Source of the DNA: Flavobacterium agri
GTDB taxonomy: Bacteria > Bacteroidota > Bacteroidia > Flavobacteriales > Flavobacteriaceae
NCBI RefSeq assembly: GCF_013401995.1
Contig: NZ_JACBJI010000003.1
Location: 124,001-188,000, forward strand
Length of the DNA stretch: 64,000 bases
Direction of reading: 5' to 3'
A program made the translations under genes and the position numbers. This document shows, piece by piece, positions 37,513 to 45,783 of the stretch; positions within the stretch are counted from its first letter, which is position 1, and each line of letters starts with the position of its first letter. The notes beneath the pieces were generated by a model. The model made no database searches. It saw only the letters and a list, made by a program, of their open reading frames with translations, and had not been told where the DNA came from.

Positions 37513-39837
37513 ATGAGGAATCTTTACTTTTTATTTTTTGTGCTTTGCTATGCCGGATTGTCGGCTCAAATCGTGAACATTCCCGATCCGGCGTTCAAGC
37601 AGATATTGCTTGAGCATTTCGACTTCGACAACGATGGGGAAATCATGGCGCCCGACGAAACGTATTGTCAATGTTTCATAGATGTCGACAATCCCGCAAT
37701 TACCGACCTGACCGGGATAAGTGCTTTTTCTGCAAGTGAATGGCACATCAGTAATACGAGCATCACTTCTATTTATACCAATAATCCACAGGGCAACGAT
37801 GGGATCTCTAATTTGAATTTCATCCTTACCGATAATCCTCTATTGCAATCGGTAGATCTCTCCGAAAGCTCCTTCCAATATTTGCGAATATGGGATTCGC
37901 CTTTAATGACGACGTTGAACCTGAATCCGTCTCAAATGCATTCACTCGATTTGAACAACACGGGTTTGTCTGTATTGAATCTTACCGGCTTCCCTGATTT
38001 AATAGATTTATGGTGCGTGAACAACGTTCAGTTGGCATCGGTTGTCATCGACGCGCCACTCCACACACTTGAGTGCAATTTCAATCCGAATCTCGAATCG
38101 CTTTCAATGATGAATACGTTTATAAGCATTCTCAATTGCCATCACAACAAATTGCACACCTTGACGGTGAATAGCGCAGAGACGATTAACGCTAACGACA
38201 ATGAACTTGTAGAATTGAATATCGTGCAGGATTATTATTTGTCTTCTCTCTATTTGGATGTCTCAAACAATAATTTGACCCATTTGGATTTGTCGCAGGC
38301 AGGAACGCTGTTTCTATTGGATGCTTCAAACAACCAATTGGAGAGTATCAATCTTAAAAACGGACGTGAGGAATACCCTTGGAGTTGGGTTTTAAGTGGA
38401 AATCCCAATTTTAAATATTTATGCGTCGATGCTAACGAACTTGAAGGTTTTGTCAATCTGACCAACGGCGATTGTATGGTGAACACCTATTGTTCATTCA
38501 CACCCGGAGGCGAATATAATACGATTGCAGGCTCATTCACATTCGATGGGGCAAACGACGGATGCGATGCTTCGGATGCCCATTTTTCGAATGTAAAGCT
38601 CCAGGTGGCCAACGGCACATCCACCGAGGATGTTTTTACGAACAACAACGGCGAATTCGGTTTTTTTGTCAATACGGGCAATTACACGCTTTCGCCTGTA
38701 TTGGAAAATCCGGAGTATTTTACGGTTTCCCCGAATTCCGCAACGGTAAACTTTACCGACGTGAACAATGTTTCCGATCACGATTTCTGTGTGACGGCAA
38801 ACGGCAACCATCCCGATCTTGAAGTGCTGACATATGCAAACATACTGGAACCGGGTTTCGATACCAATCGTTCGGTAATCATCAAAAACAAAGGAAATCA
38901 GGTGCTTTCGGGCACGGCGACGTTGAGCTTTGACGATACCAGACTTGACTACGTTTCGGCAACTCCGGCTTACTCAAACCTCGCGACGGGTTCAATTTCT
39001 TGGGATTATGCGAACTTACAACCGTTTGAGAGTCGCCATTATACAGTTGTCCTAAACGTCAACTCGCCTATGGAAACGCCGGCCGTCAATATTGGGGACG
39101 TTTTCGAATTCAACGCTTCGTCTGCCATCGCCAACGACGAAACTCCAAACGACAATACGTTCACGTATATCGAGACGGCTGTGGGCTCTTTCGATCCGAA
39201 CGACAAGACTTGCCTTGAAGGCGCTGTGGTTTCTCCCGAAAAAATCGGCGAATACCTGCATTACCTGATCCGATTCGAAAACACTGGAACGGCAGTCGCG
39301 CATAACATCGTCGTCAAAGATGTGATCGATGCGACGAAATTCGATGTTTCAAGCCTTCAGGTTTTGGATAATTCGCACGCGGTCAATACACGAATAAACG
39401 GCCAAAACGTCGAATTTATATTCGAAGGCATCGAATTAGGCGCAGAAGCCGACGGGTATGTGCTTTTCAAAACCAAGACGCTCCCGACGTTGACCGAAGG
39501 GACGACCGTGTCCAACAAAGCCGATATTTTCTTCGACTACAATTTCCCTGTAGAAACGAACGACGCCGAGACGACGTTCCAGGCGTTGTCCACCGATGAT
39601 TTCAATGTGGCCTCGGTTGCGCTGTATCCGAATCCGACCAAAAACGAGTTTACCGTTAAAAGTACTTCCGATTTGAAATCGGTACAGATTTTTGACGTTC
39701 AGGGCAGGCTTCTCGAAACCCATGTCGGGTCGTCGTCTGAAATGCAAGTCAGTCTTTATTCGAAATCGAAAGGCGTGTATTTCGTCAAGGCGATTTCCGA
39801 AAAAGGAAGTGCCGTGATCAAAATCGTAAAAGAATAA
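37513..39837 (+). CDS. Secreted leucine-rich-repeat protein with T9SS type A sorting domain
   Basis: The 774-residue protein is the smallest of three paralogues. It has a signal peptide ending near SAQ, and PDPAFKQILL followed by the EF-hand-like loop DFDNDGEIM (about residues 36-44). Divergent leucine-rich repeats run to about residue 300. The shared region follows with GSFDPNDKTCLEG and EYLHYLIRFENTG, then the sorting domain VALYPNPTKNEF ending KIVKE. A terminator separates it from the upstream paralogue, so it is probably its own transcription unit. Function is unknown beyond surface export. Confidence 0.87.
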   Translation: MRNLYFLFFVLCYAGLSAQIVNIPDPAFKQILLEHFDFDNDGEIMAPDETYCQCFIDVDNPAITDLTGISAFSASEWHISNTSITSIYTNNPQGNDGISNLNFILTDNPLLQSVDLSESSFQYLRIWDSPLMTTLNLNPSQMHSLDLNNTGLSVLNLTGFPDLIDLWCVNNVQLASVVIDAPLHTLECNFNPNLESLSMMNTFISILNCHHNKLHTLTVNSAETINANDNELVELNIVQDYYLSSLYLDVSNNNLTHLDLSQAGTLFLLDASNNQLESINLKNGREEYPWSWVLSGNPNFKYLCVDANELEGFVNLTNGDCMVNTYCSFTPGGEYNTIAGSFTFDGANDGCDASDAHFSNVKLQVANGTSTEDVFTNNNGEFGFFVNTGNYTLSPVLENPEYFTVSPNSATVNFTDVNNVSDHDFCVTANGNHPDLEVLTYANILEPGFDTNRSVIIKNKGNQVLSGTATLSFDDTRLDYVSATPAYSNLATGSISWDYANLQPFESRHYTVVLNVNSPMETPAVNIGDVFEFNASSAIANDETPNDNTFTYIETAVGSFDPNDKTCLEGAVVSPEKIGEYLHYLIRFENTGTAVAHNIVVKDVIDATKFDVSSLQVLDNSHAVNTRINGQNVEFIFEGIELGAEADGYVLFKTKTLPTLTEGTTVSNKADIFFDYNFPVETNDAETTFQALSTDDFNVASVALYPNPTKNEFTVKSTSDLKSVQIFDVQGRLLETHVGSSSEMQVSLYSKSKGVYFVKAISEKGSAVIKIVKE

Positions 39838-39856
39838 AAATCACCATCGATTTGAG

Positions 39857-39885
39857 AAACCCGCAATTTTGAGTTGCGGGTTTTT
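39857..39885 (+). terminator. Intrinsic terminator of the 774-residue LRR gene
   Basis: AAACCCGCAA pairs perfectly with TTGCGGGTTT around a seven-base loop. The T-run follows. Confidence 0.87.
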
Positions 39886-39969
39886 GTTTGCCTCGCTTTT
39901 TATGTTGAATTTTAATAATTATTAACGAAATCGTTACCGTATCCGTTTTTTAATTCCTCTAAAATTGCC

Positions 39970-39977
39970 TAGTTTTG
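39970..39977 (+). promoter_or_regulatory. Putative -7 element of the citrate synthase gene
   Basis: TAGTTTTG matches the consensus, 28 bases before the start codon. Further upstream a perfect inverted repeat TAACGA-AA-TCGTTA (39923-39936) lies just ahead of the -33 region and could be an operator. Confidence 0.5.
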
Positions 39978-40005
39978 TGACTCTTATTAAACTTCCAAAC
40001 ATATC

Positions 40006-41289
40006 ATGTCTAAAACTGCAATATTAGAACTCGACGGCAAAAAGTATGAGTTCCCTGTTATCGTAGGGAGCGAAAACGAGGTAGCCGTCGATATCAGCAA
40101 ACTACGCGATGTGACCGGCGCGATCACGTTCGATCCAGGTTACAAGAATTCGGGCGTCTGCAAAAGCGACATCACGTTCCTCGATGGTGAAGAAGGGATT
40201 TTGCGTTACCGCGGATACGCCATCGAAGACCTTGCCGACAAAGCAAGCTTCCTTGAAGTTTCGTACCTGTTGATTTTCGGCGAGTTGCCAAGCGCGAAGA
40301 CTCTTGAGCAATTCGAGAACGACATCCGCAAATACACGTTGGTGAACGAAGAGATGAAGAACATCATCGACGGTTTCCCGAAAACGGCTCACCCGATGGG
40401 CGTGCTTTCTGCCTTGACGAGCGCGCTTACGGCTTTCAACCCGAAATCGGTAAACGTAGAGAACCAAAGCGATTTGTACGAGGGCGTTTGCAAAACCATC
40501 GGTAAGTTCCTTGTGATCGCCACTTGGACGTACCGCAAATCTATGGGCTACCCGCTCAACTATTACGACAATACCAAAGGCTATGTAGAGAATTTCATGA
40601 ACCTGATGTTCTCTTTGCCGACAGGACCTTATAAAATCAACCCGATCGTGGTGGATGCACTCGACAAGCTTTTCATCCTTCACGCCGACCACGAGCAGAA
40701 CTGTTCGACGTCTACCGTGCGTATGGTAGGCTCGTCCCACGCCGGATTGTTCGCTTCTATCTCTGCCGGAGTTTCTGCACTTTGGGGCCCGCTTCACGGA
40801 GGTGCGAACCAAGCTGTTCTTGAAATGCTCGAGGAAATCAACAAGGCCGGAGGAGACGTAGACAAATTCATCCTTAAAGCAAAAGACAAAGAAGATCCGT
40901 TCCGTTTGATGGGCTTCGGGCACCGCGTCTACAAGAACTTCGACCCGCGCGCCAAAATCATCAAGAAGGCCGCCGATGAGGTGCTTTCTTCGCTTGGCGT
41001 GAAAGATCCGCTTCTCGATATCGCGATGAAACTTGAAAAAGCGGCGCTCGAAGACGAATACTTCAAATCGCGCAGCTTGTACCCGAACGTAGATTTCTAT
41101 TCGGGAATCATTTATCGCGCTTTGGGAATCCCGACCGATATGTTCACGGTAATGTTTGCCATCGGACGCCTTCCGGGCTGGATCGCGCAATGGAAAGAAA
41201 TGCGTTTGAACAAAGAGCCGATCGGAAGACCTAGACAGGTGTACACGGGAAGTCCTTTGAGAGATTTCGTCGCTGCCGACAAACGATAA
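40006..41289 (+). CDS. gltA: Citrate synthase
   Basis: The 427-residue enzyme condenses acetyl-CoA with oxaloacetate at the entry of the TCA cycle. Its length fits the hexameric, Gram-negative type. Active-site histidine regions are visible in ADHEQNCSTSTVRMVGSSHA and GFGHRVYKNFDPRA, and GPLHGGAN is conserved. It is monocistronic, followed by a terminator. Confidence 0.97.
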   Translation: MSKTAILELDGKKYEFPVIVGSENEVAVDISKLRDVTGAITFDPGYKNSGVCKSDITFLDGEEGILRYRGYAIEDLADKASFLEVSYLLIFGELPSAKTLEQFENDIRKYTLVNEEMKNIIDGFPKTAHPMGVLSALTSALTAFNPKSVNVENQSDLYEGVCKTIGKFLVIATWTYRKSMGYPLNYYDNTKGYVENFMNLMFSLPTGPYKINPIVVDALDKLFILHADHEQNCSTSTVRMVGSSHAGLFASISAGVSALWGPLHGGANQAVLEMLEEINKAGGDVDKFILKAKDKEDPFRLMGFGHRVYKNFDPRAKIIKKAADEVLSSLGVKDPLLDIAMKLEKAALEDEYFKSRSLYPNVDFYSGIIYRALGIPTDMFTVMFAIGRLPGWIAQWKEMRLNKEPIGRPRQVYTGSPLRDFVAADKR

Positions 41290-41295
41290 TACAAG

Positions 41296-41315
41296 CCTCC
41301 TTCGGGAGGTTTTTT
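41296..41315 (+). terminator. Intrinsic terminator of gltA
   Basis: CCTCC-TTCG-GGAGG forms a stable tetraloop hairpin followed by six T residues, 6 bases after the stop codon. Confidence 0.9.
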
Positions 41316-41468
41316 GTGTAAAATACTGAGATAGAGTCTATATAATACAAAAATAAATTATTCGCACTACGCGATTTTTATATTTTTATCACCACTTTAA
41401 ATACGCAAAACGTACTAATTTTATGACATAAGATAATACCGCCCCAGCCTTATCCGTTTCATTTCCAG

Positions 41469-41519
41469 ATAACTGATTACCCTCTGTTTTGGTCAACCTG
41501 TAACCAACTAATCAGTTAT
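41469..41519 (+). promoter_or_regulatory. Leader hairpin directly before the S74/T9SS gene
   Basis: ATAACTGATTA (41469-41479) pairs perfectly with TAATCAGTTAT (41509-41519). Inside it TTGGT (41489-41493) pairs with ACCAA (41503-41507). The stem ends 3 bases before the ATG, so it would mask the ribosome landing zone. It could be a translational switch or a DNA operator. Confidence 0.55.
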
Positions 41520-41522
41520 ATT

Positions 41523-43160
41523 ATGAAAACAAACTTCTTTTTGCTCGGCGCGCTTTTCTGTGCGATTGCCGGAAATGCTCAAGCCAACTACATGGTGATC
41601 GGCACTGCGACTTCCCCAGGGAACAACAACACTTTGGTAGGTGCCTCATCTGCTGCCTCACCGCCCCAGAACTGGGTAAGCGGATTTACGGGAACCCTTA
41701 ATTCCGCCTATGGCTACCAAGCGCTGCGCCGAGGAACTACGGGCTCAGAAAATACGGCTGTAGGCGCATCCGCCCAAGATAATACCACGACGGGTAACCA
41801 AAATACGTCGGTTGGGCGTGCCGCTTTGTTCAGCAACCAGATCGGAGAGCAAAATGTTGCTCTAGGGGCGAGCGCATTGCGTACTTCGATAGACCACTAT
41901 AACACAGGTTTGGGTACGCAAGCGGGCATGTCGCTGGCTTCGGGCAGCCGGAACGTGTTCGTCGGAACGAATTCGGGCTCGGCTTTGGTTACCGGAACAG
42001 GTAATATTTTTGTCGGAACTGCTGCGGGATCGACGTCATCGACGAATTATTCGCACAGGCTCTACATCGACAACCAGTCTACGGACGATCCGTTGGTTTA
42101 CGGCGAATTCGACAACAGAAAATTGCGTTTCAACGTCAAAACCGTCGGAGGTTCACCTTTTTCGTCTTATGTTGAAATCAACGGAAGAGGTGGCGAATCG
42201 GGCCTCAAGTTTTCTAACCTGACCAGCGCAAGCACTCCGGGAGCGGCTTTGGCCAACGGAGGCGTACTTTCGCTCAATTCTACCGGCGATGTAATCTTGG
42301 TCAAGGATACCGGAATTACCAACAGTTGCACGAACAACTACAACATCCCAAGAAGCAACGGCACTACCGGCAATTTGGCCTGCGGCATCATGTGGGACAA
42401 CGGCTCTACGGTTTCGTTGGGAACGCAACTTACGAACACCACACCGGTAGGCTATACTTTGGCAGGTGCACCGCCGTTTTCGGGAGGAACCGTAGCCATG
42501 CCGAGCGGCAATTTAAGATTTGACGTGAACGGAACGATGCGTACCGTCGGGATTTTCGCTACTTCGGATAAGAGATTCAAAAAAGACATAACACCTATCA
42601 AAAACGCGCTCGAAACAGTTTCGGCACTTAACGGCACGACCTATACATGGGACAAGAATGCTCACATGGAAATGGGATTCGACAATGCCGCACATAGCGG
42701 ATTCATCGCACAAGAATTGGAGAAAGTGCTTCCGCATGTTGTCGCAACCGACGATAAAGGCAACAAATCTGTAAATTACCTCGAAGTGATCCCGTATCTG
42801 GTCGAAGCGATCAAAGAACAACAAACGCAAATCGAGGACCTCAAACTTCAGATCAGCGAAAATTTCAAAGCCCAAAATGCCGAACTCATCGGATTGACGA
42901 ATACCAAGATCATCAGTGTTTCCCCGAATCCTTCAAAAGACGTCATCACGGTTTTGCTTAACATCGACAAGTCGGCAGCATCGGCCAAACTTATGGTGCA
43001 TGACCTTAAAGGTACGCTTGTGAGTAGCCTCAACGTGAACGAAAGAGACAACAACATTTCGAAAACGTTCCAAAAAGACAACTTCGGTGCGGGTGTTTAC
43101 ATCGTGAGCCTTGTGGTCAACGGTAAAAACATCGACAGCAAAAAAATCATTTTCAATTAA
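41523..43160 (+). CDS. T9SS-exported protein with YadA-like head repeats and S74 chaperone domain
   Basis: The 545-residue protein has a signal peptide (MKTNFFLLGALFCAIAGNAQ). Residues about 35-175 contain repeated NTAVGASA, NTSVGRAAL, NVALGASAL and NVFVGTNSG units like the left-handed beta-roll heads of trimeric adhesins. A beta-rich middle section follows. From about residue 346 a peptidase S74 intramolecular chaperone domain begins with TSDKRFKKDITPI and includes GFIAQELEKVLPHVV, ending in a coiled coil. The last 75 residues are a type A T9SS sorting domain (SVSPNPSKDV). It is probably a trimeric surface fibre. Self-cleavage, usual in S74 proteins, would detach it from its sorting signal. 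Confidence 0.85.
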   Translation: MKTNFFLLGALFCAIAGNAQANYMVIGTATSPGNNNTLVGASSAASPPQNWVSGFTGTLNSAYGYQALRRGTTGSENTAVGASAQDNTTTGNQNTSVGRAALFSNQIGEQNVALGASALRTSIDHYNTGLGTQAGMSLASGSRNVFVGTNSGSALVTGTGNIFVGTAAGSTSSTNYSHRLYIDNQSTDDPLVYGEFDNRKLRFNVKTVGGSPFSSYVEINGRGGESGLKFSNLTSASTPGAALANGGVLSLNSTGDVILVKDTGITNSCTNNYNIPRSNGTTGNLACGIMWDNGSTVSLGTQLTNTTPVGYTLAGAPPFSGGTVAMPSGNLRFDVNGTMRTVGIFATSDKRFKKDITPIKNALETVSALNGTTYTWDKNAHMEMGFDNAAHSGFIAQELEKVLPHVVATDDKGNKSVNYLEVIPYLVEAIKEQQTQIEDLKLQISENFKAQNAELIGLTNTKIISVSPNPSKDVITVLLNIDKSAASAKLMVHDLKGTLVSSLNVNERDNNISKTFQKDNFGAGVYIVSLVVNGKNIDSKKIIFN

Positions 43161-43186
43161 TACAAAAGTTACCTCAACTTATCCAC

Positions 43187-43212
43187 AAAGCCGCCTCAAT
43201 CGGGCGGCTTTT
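43187..43212 (+). terminator. Terminator after the S74/T9SS gene
   Basis: AAAGCCGCC pairs with GGCGGCTTT around an eight-base loop containing TCAATC. The T-run is short (TTTT). Confidence 0.65.
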
Positions 43213-43214
43213 CC

Positions 43215-43222
43215 TATCTTTG
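43215..43222 (+). promoter_or_regulatory. Putative -7 element of the amidinotransferase-family gene
   Basis: TATCTTTG matches the consensus, 22 bases upstream of the start codon. It almost touches the preceding terminator. Confidence 0.5.
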
Positions 43223-43244
43223 CCGCGCAACGAAAACGTTTTCT

Positions 43245-44162
43245 ATGCTATCCTTGAATGTAAAAAATGAATCCTCGCGACTTCGCGCCGTGGTACTTGG
43301 AACTGCGGTCAACAACGGCCCGACGCCTAAAGCCGAAGACGCCTACGACCCGAAATCCTTAGAACACATCCTCGCCGGAACGTATCCTGTCGAAAAAGAC
43401 ATGGTAGCCGAAATGGATGCGTTCAACGCGGTGTTCGAAAAATACGATGTCAAGGTTTACCGACCGCAGATCGTCGAGAACGAGAACCAAATCTTCACGC
43501 GCGATATCGGCTTCGTGATCGACGACGTCTTTTTCCAGGCGAACATTTTGCCCGATCGCGAAAAGGAATTCCCGGCAATCCGATACATCGTCGACCAAAT
43601 CGACCCGAAGAAATTCGTGCATATCGAAGACCAAAGCATCCATATTGAAGGCGGCGATGTGATTTTGTGGAACGACTATATTTTTATCGGCACGTATTGC
43701 CGCCCCGATTATTCCCAAATCAAGACCGCGCGCACCAACGAAAAAGGAGTAGAGTTTATCCGTAACTATTTCCCGAACAAGAAAGTCATCGATTTCGATC
43801 TCGTAAAATCTACGACCGAAGCCCGCGACAATGCGCTGCACCTCGATTGTTGTTTCCAACCCGTCGGTGTCGACAAAGCCATCATTTACAAAGACGGTTT
43901 CTGCGATGTCGAAGATTACGAATACCTGCGCGATTTGTTCGGAGAGGAAAACCTGTTCCACATCACACGCCAGGAAATGTACGACATGAACTCGAACGTG
44001 TTTTCGATTGCGCCCGATGTAGTCGTGTCCGAAATGAATTTCACACGCCTGAATACCTGGCTTCGCGAACGCGGATTCACCGTCGAGGAAATCCCGTATG
44101 CCGAAATCTCAAAACAGGAAGGTTTGTTGAGGTGTTCGACTTTGCCTTTGATCCGCGATTGA
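43245..44162 (+). CDS. Amidinotransferase superfamily protein (dimethylarginine dimethylaminohydrolase-like)
   Basis: The 305-residue enzyme belongs to the guanidino-group-modifying superfamily, which acts on arginine derivatives through a covalent Cys intermediate. Family features are FTRDIGFVIDD, the catalytic-His region HIEGGDVILW, ALHLDCCFQPVG and the nucleophile C297 in LLRCSTLPL. By size and motifs it is closest to DDAH and glycine amidinotransferase-type enzymes. Substrate is uncertain: methylarginine, arginine or another guanidine. A lipoprotein gene follows after 4 bases, then a second member of the superfamily. Confidence 0.82.
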   Translation: MLSLNVKNESSRLRAVVLGTAVNNGPTPKAEDAYDPKSLEHILAGTYPVEKDMVAEMDAFNAVFEKYDVKVYRPQIVENENQIFTRDIGFVIDDVFFQANILPDREKEFPAIRYIVDQIDPKKFVHIEDQSIHIEGGDVILWNDYIFIGTYCRPDYSQIKTARTNEKGVEFIRNYFPNKKVIDFDLVKSTTEARDNALHLDCCFQPVGVDKAIIYKDGFCDVEDYEYLRDLFGEENLFHITRQEMYDMNSNVFSIAPDVVVSEMNFTRLNTWLRERGFTVEEIPYAEISKQEGLLRCSTLPLIRD

Positions 44163-44166
44163 TCGT

Positions 44167-44742
44167 ATGAAAAAACTGTTGTTGCTGATATCCGCGATGG
44201 CGATTTCATGCCAAAAATCGGATCCGCCCCAAAAACCGGAACAGGACATCCAATCTCAATCGCAGGAAAAAACCGAGACGGTCCTTCCGATTTGTTCCGA
44301 TGGCTTCGACTATTCCAATAAAGACGAAAACGGGTATTTCATTTACGGAAATGACTTCGGCAAGTCGGACTTCGGGCCAAAATCCGCAAGATTGCGAGCT
44401 TCATTTTCAGATGGGGAAATCTTGGTTTCCATTTTGGAGACAAAACCGCAAGGAGATGAGCACACGGAGCCGGTTGTCAAGCTTTTTACGTCGATCGGGA
44501 AAAGCGTGAAAGATTCGCTTTCGGTTCATGAAACCATCGATTGGGAAGGACATTACCACAAACGCTTCTGCATCTCGAAAGACAGGACTATTTCGGTAAA
44601 TGAGGAGCAGATCGCGCCCGATGTCGAAAATATTGACGAGCAAGGAAATTCGCCCATCGACAGTTCGTTCGCCAAAGCCACTTATCGTATCCAAAAAGAC
44701 GGGAAGTTCAAGAAAATCAGCTCGTCCGGAAATATAGATTGA
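44167..44742 (+). CDS. Small lipoprotein of unknown function
   Basis: The 191-residue product has a lipoprotein signal MKKLLLLISAMAISC with Cys at residue 15. A low-complexity Gln/Ser/Glu linker follows, then a compact domain with two further Cys residues (CSDG and RFCISK), which may form a disulphide. It follows the upstream enzyme gene by 4 bases, so the two are probably co-transcribed. No family is recognised. Confidence 0.7.
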   Translation: MKKLLLLISAMAISCQKSDPPQKPEQDIQSQSQEKTETVLPICSDGFDYSNKDENGYFIYGNDFGKSDFGPKSARLRASFSDGEILVSILETKPQGDEHTEPVVKLFTSIGKSVKDSLSVHETIDWEGHYHKRFCISKDRTISVNEEQIAPDVENIDEQGNSPIDSSFAKATYRIQKDGKFKKISSSGNID

Positions 44743-44815
44743 TATACGTTCCTCGATTAAAATTCCGACCTTTGCGCTATCAAAATCATCCGATTTTGGA
44801 AATATACATTCAACT

Positions 44816-45751
44816 ATGAAACAGACTACCAATTCGATACTCATGATACGTCCCGTCGCGTTCCGCATGAACGAGCAGACGGCCGTCAATAATTACTACC
44901 AAAAAGTCCTCGACGGATTATCGCCGGAAACCGTGAACGCCAAAGCACAGGAAGAATTCGACACCTTCGTGCAGAAACTCAAAATGGTAGGCGTGAACGT
45001 AGTTGTGGTCGACGACACCAAAAATCCCGACACGCCCGATTCGATTTTCCCGAACAACTGGATTTCTTTTCACGAGAACGGAGATGTTGCGCTCTATCCG
45101 ATGTTTGCCGAAAACCGACGTGCCGAAAGACGCGAAGACATTCTGGATATGCTCGAGGAAAAAGGGTTCCAAATAGAGAATATCGTAGATTATACCGAAG
45201 CCGAATTGGACAGCCTGTTTCTTGAAGGCACCGGAAGTCTGCTTCTTGACCGCGCCAACGGAAAAGCCTATTGCGCCTTGTCGCCAAGAGCCGACGAGGA
45301 GTTGCTCATCGAGTTTTGCGAGGATTTCGACCTAGGCCCGATCATTTTCCACGCGTACCAAACCGTGAACGGAAAGCGCGAACTCATTTATCACACGAAC
45401 GTGATGATGTGCCTGGGTGAAACGTTCGCCGTGATTTGCGCCGACTGTATCGATGACAAACAGGAACGCAAAGCCGTTCTTGACAGCCTTAAACAAGACG
45501 GAAAAGAAATCATCCTGATCACCGAAGACCAGGTCAACCAATTCGCGGGCAACATGCTCGAGGTAAAAGGTACAGACGGCAAACGCTTTTTGGTGATGAG
45601 TGCGGCGGCGCATCAAAGTCTTACAAGTGACCAAATCTCAAAACTTGAAAAACATGCCACTATCCTAAGCTCGAGCCTTGATACGATTGAGGCGTGCGGC
45701 GGTGGAAGTGCGAGGTGTATGATGGCGGAGATTTTTTTGCCAAAAGGATAA
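44816..45751 (+). CDS. ctlX: Citrulline/arginine hydrolase of the amidinotransferase superfamily (CtlX-like)
   Basis: The 311-residue protein starts MKQTTNSILMIRPVAFRMNEQTAVNNYYQ. It shows the superfamily features DSIFPNNWISFH, the Glu-Gly block LEGTGSLLLDR, YHTNVMMCLGETFAVIC and the catalytic C301 in GGGSARCMMAEIF. It resembles the CtlX group, which hydrolyses citrulline to ornithine; arginine deiminase-like activity is the alternative. The upstream DDAH-like enzyme would release citrulline, so the two could act in series. The weak -7-like GACCTTTG lies in the 73-base gap upstream. Confidence 0.75.
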   Translation: MKQTTNSILMIRPVAFRMNEQTAVNNYYQKVLDGLSPETVNAKAQEEFDTFVQKLKMVGVNVVVVDDTKNPDTPDSIFPNNWISFHENGDVALYPMFAENRRAERREDILDMLEEKGFQIENIVDYTEAELDSLFLEGTGSLLLDRANGKAYCALSPRADEELLIEFCEDFDLGPIIFHAYQTVNGKRELIYHTNVMMCLGETFAVICADCIDDKQERKAVLDSLKQDGKEIILITEDQVNQFAGNMLEVKGTDGKRFLVMSAAAHQSLTSDQISKLEKHATILSSSLDTIEACGGGSARCMMAEIFLPKG

Positions 45752-45754
45752 GAG

Positions 45755-45783
45755 AAAAGCGAAACTCATGTTTCGCTTTTTTT
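45755..45783 (+). terminator. Intrinsic terminator of the ctlX-like gene
   Basis: AAAAGCGAAAC pairs with GTTTCGCTTTT around a TCAT loop, followed by further T residues. Confidence 0.87.

Noticed and set aside
41523..43160. Prophage tail-spike gene, suggested by the S74 domain
   Set aside because: There is no other phage gene nearby, and the protein has a Sec signal peptide and a T9SS sorting domain, so it is a cellular surface protein.
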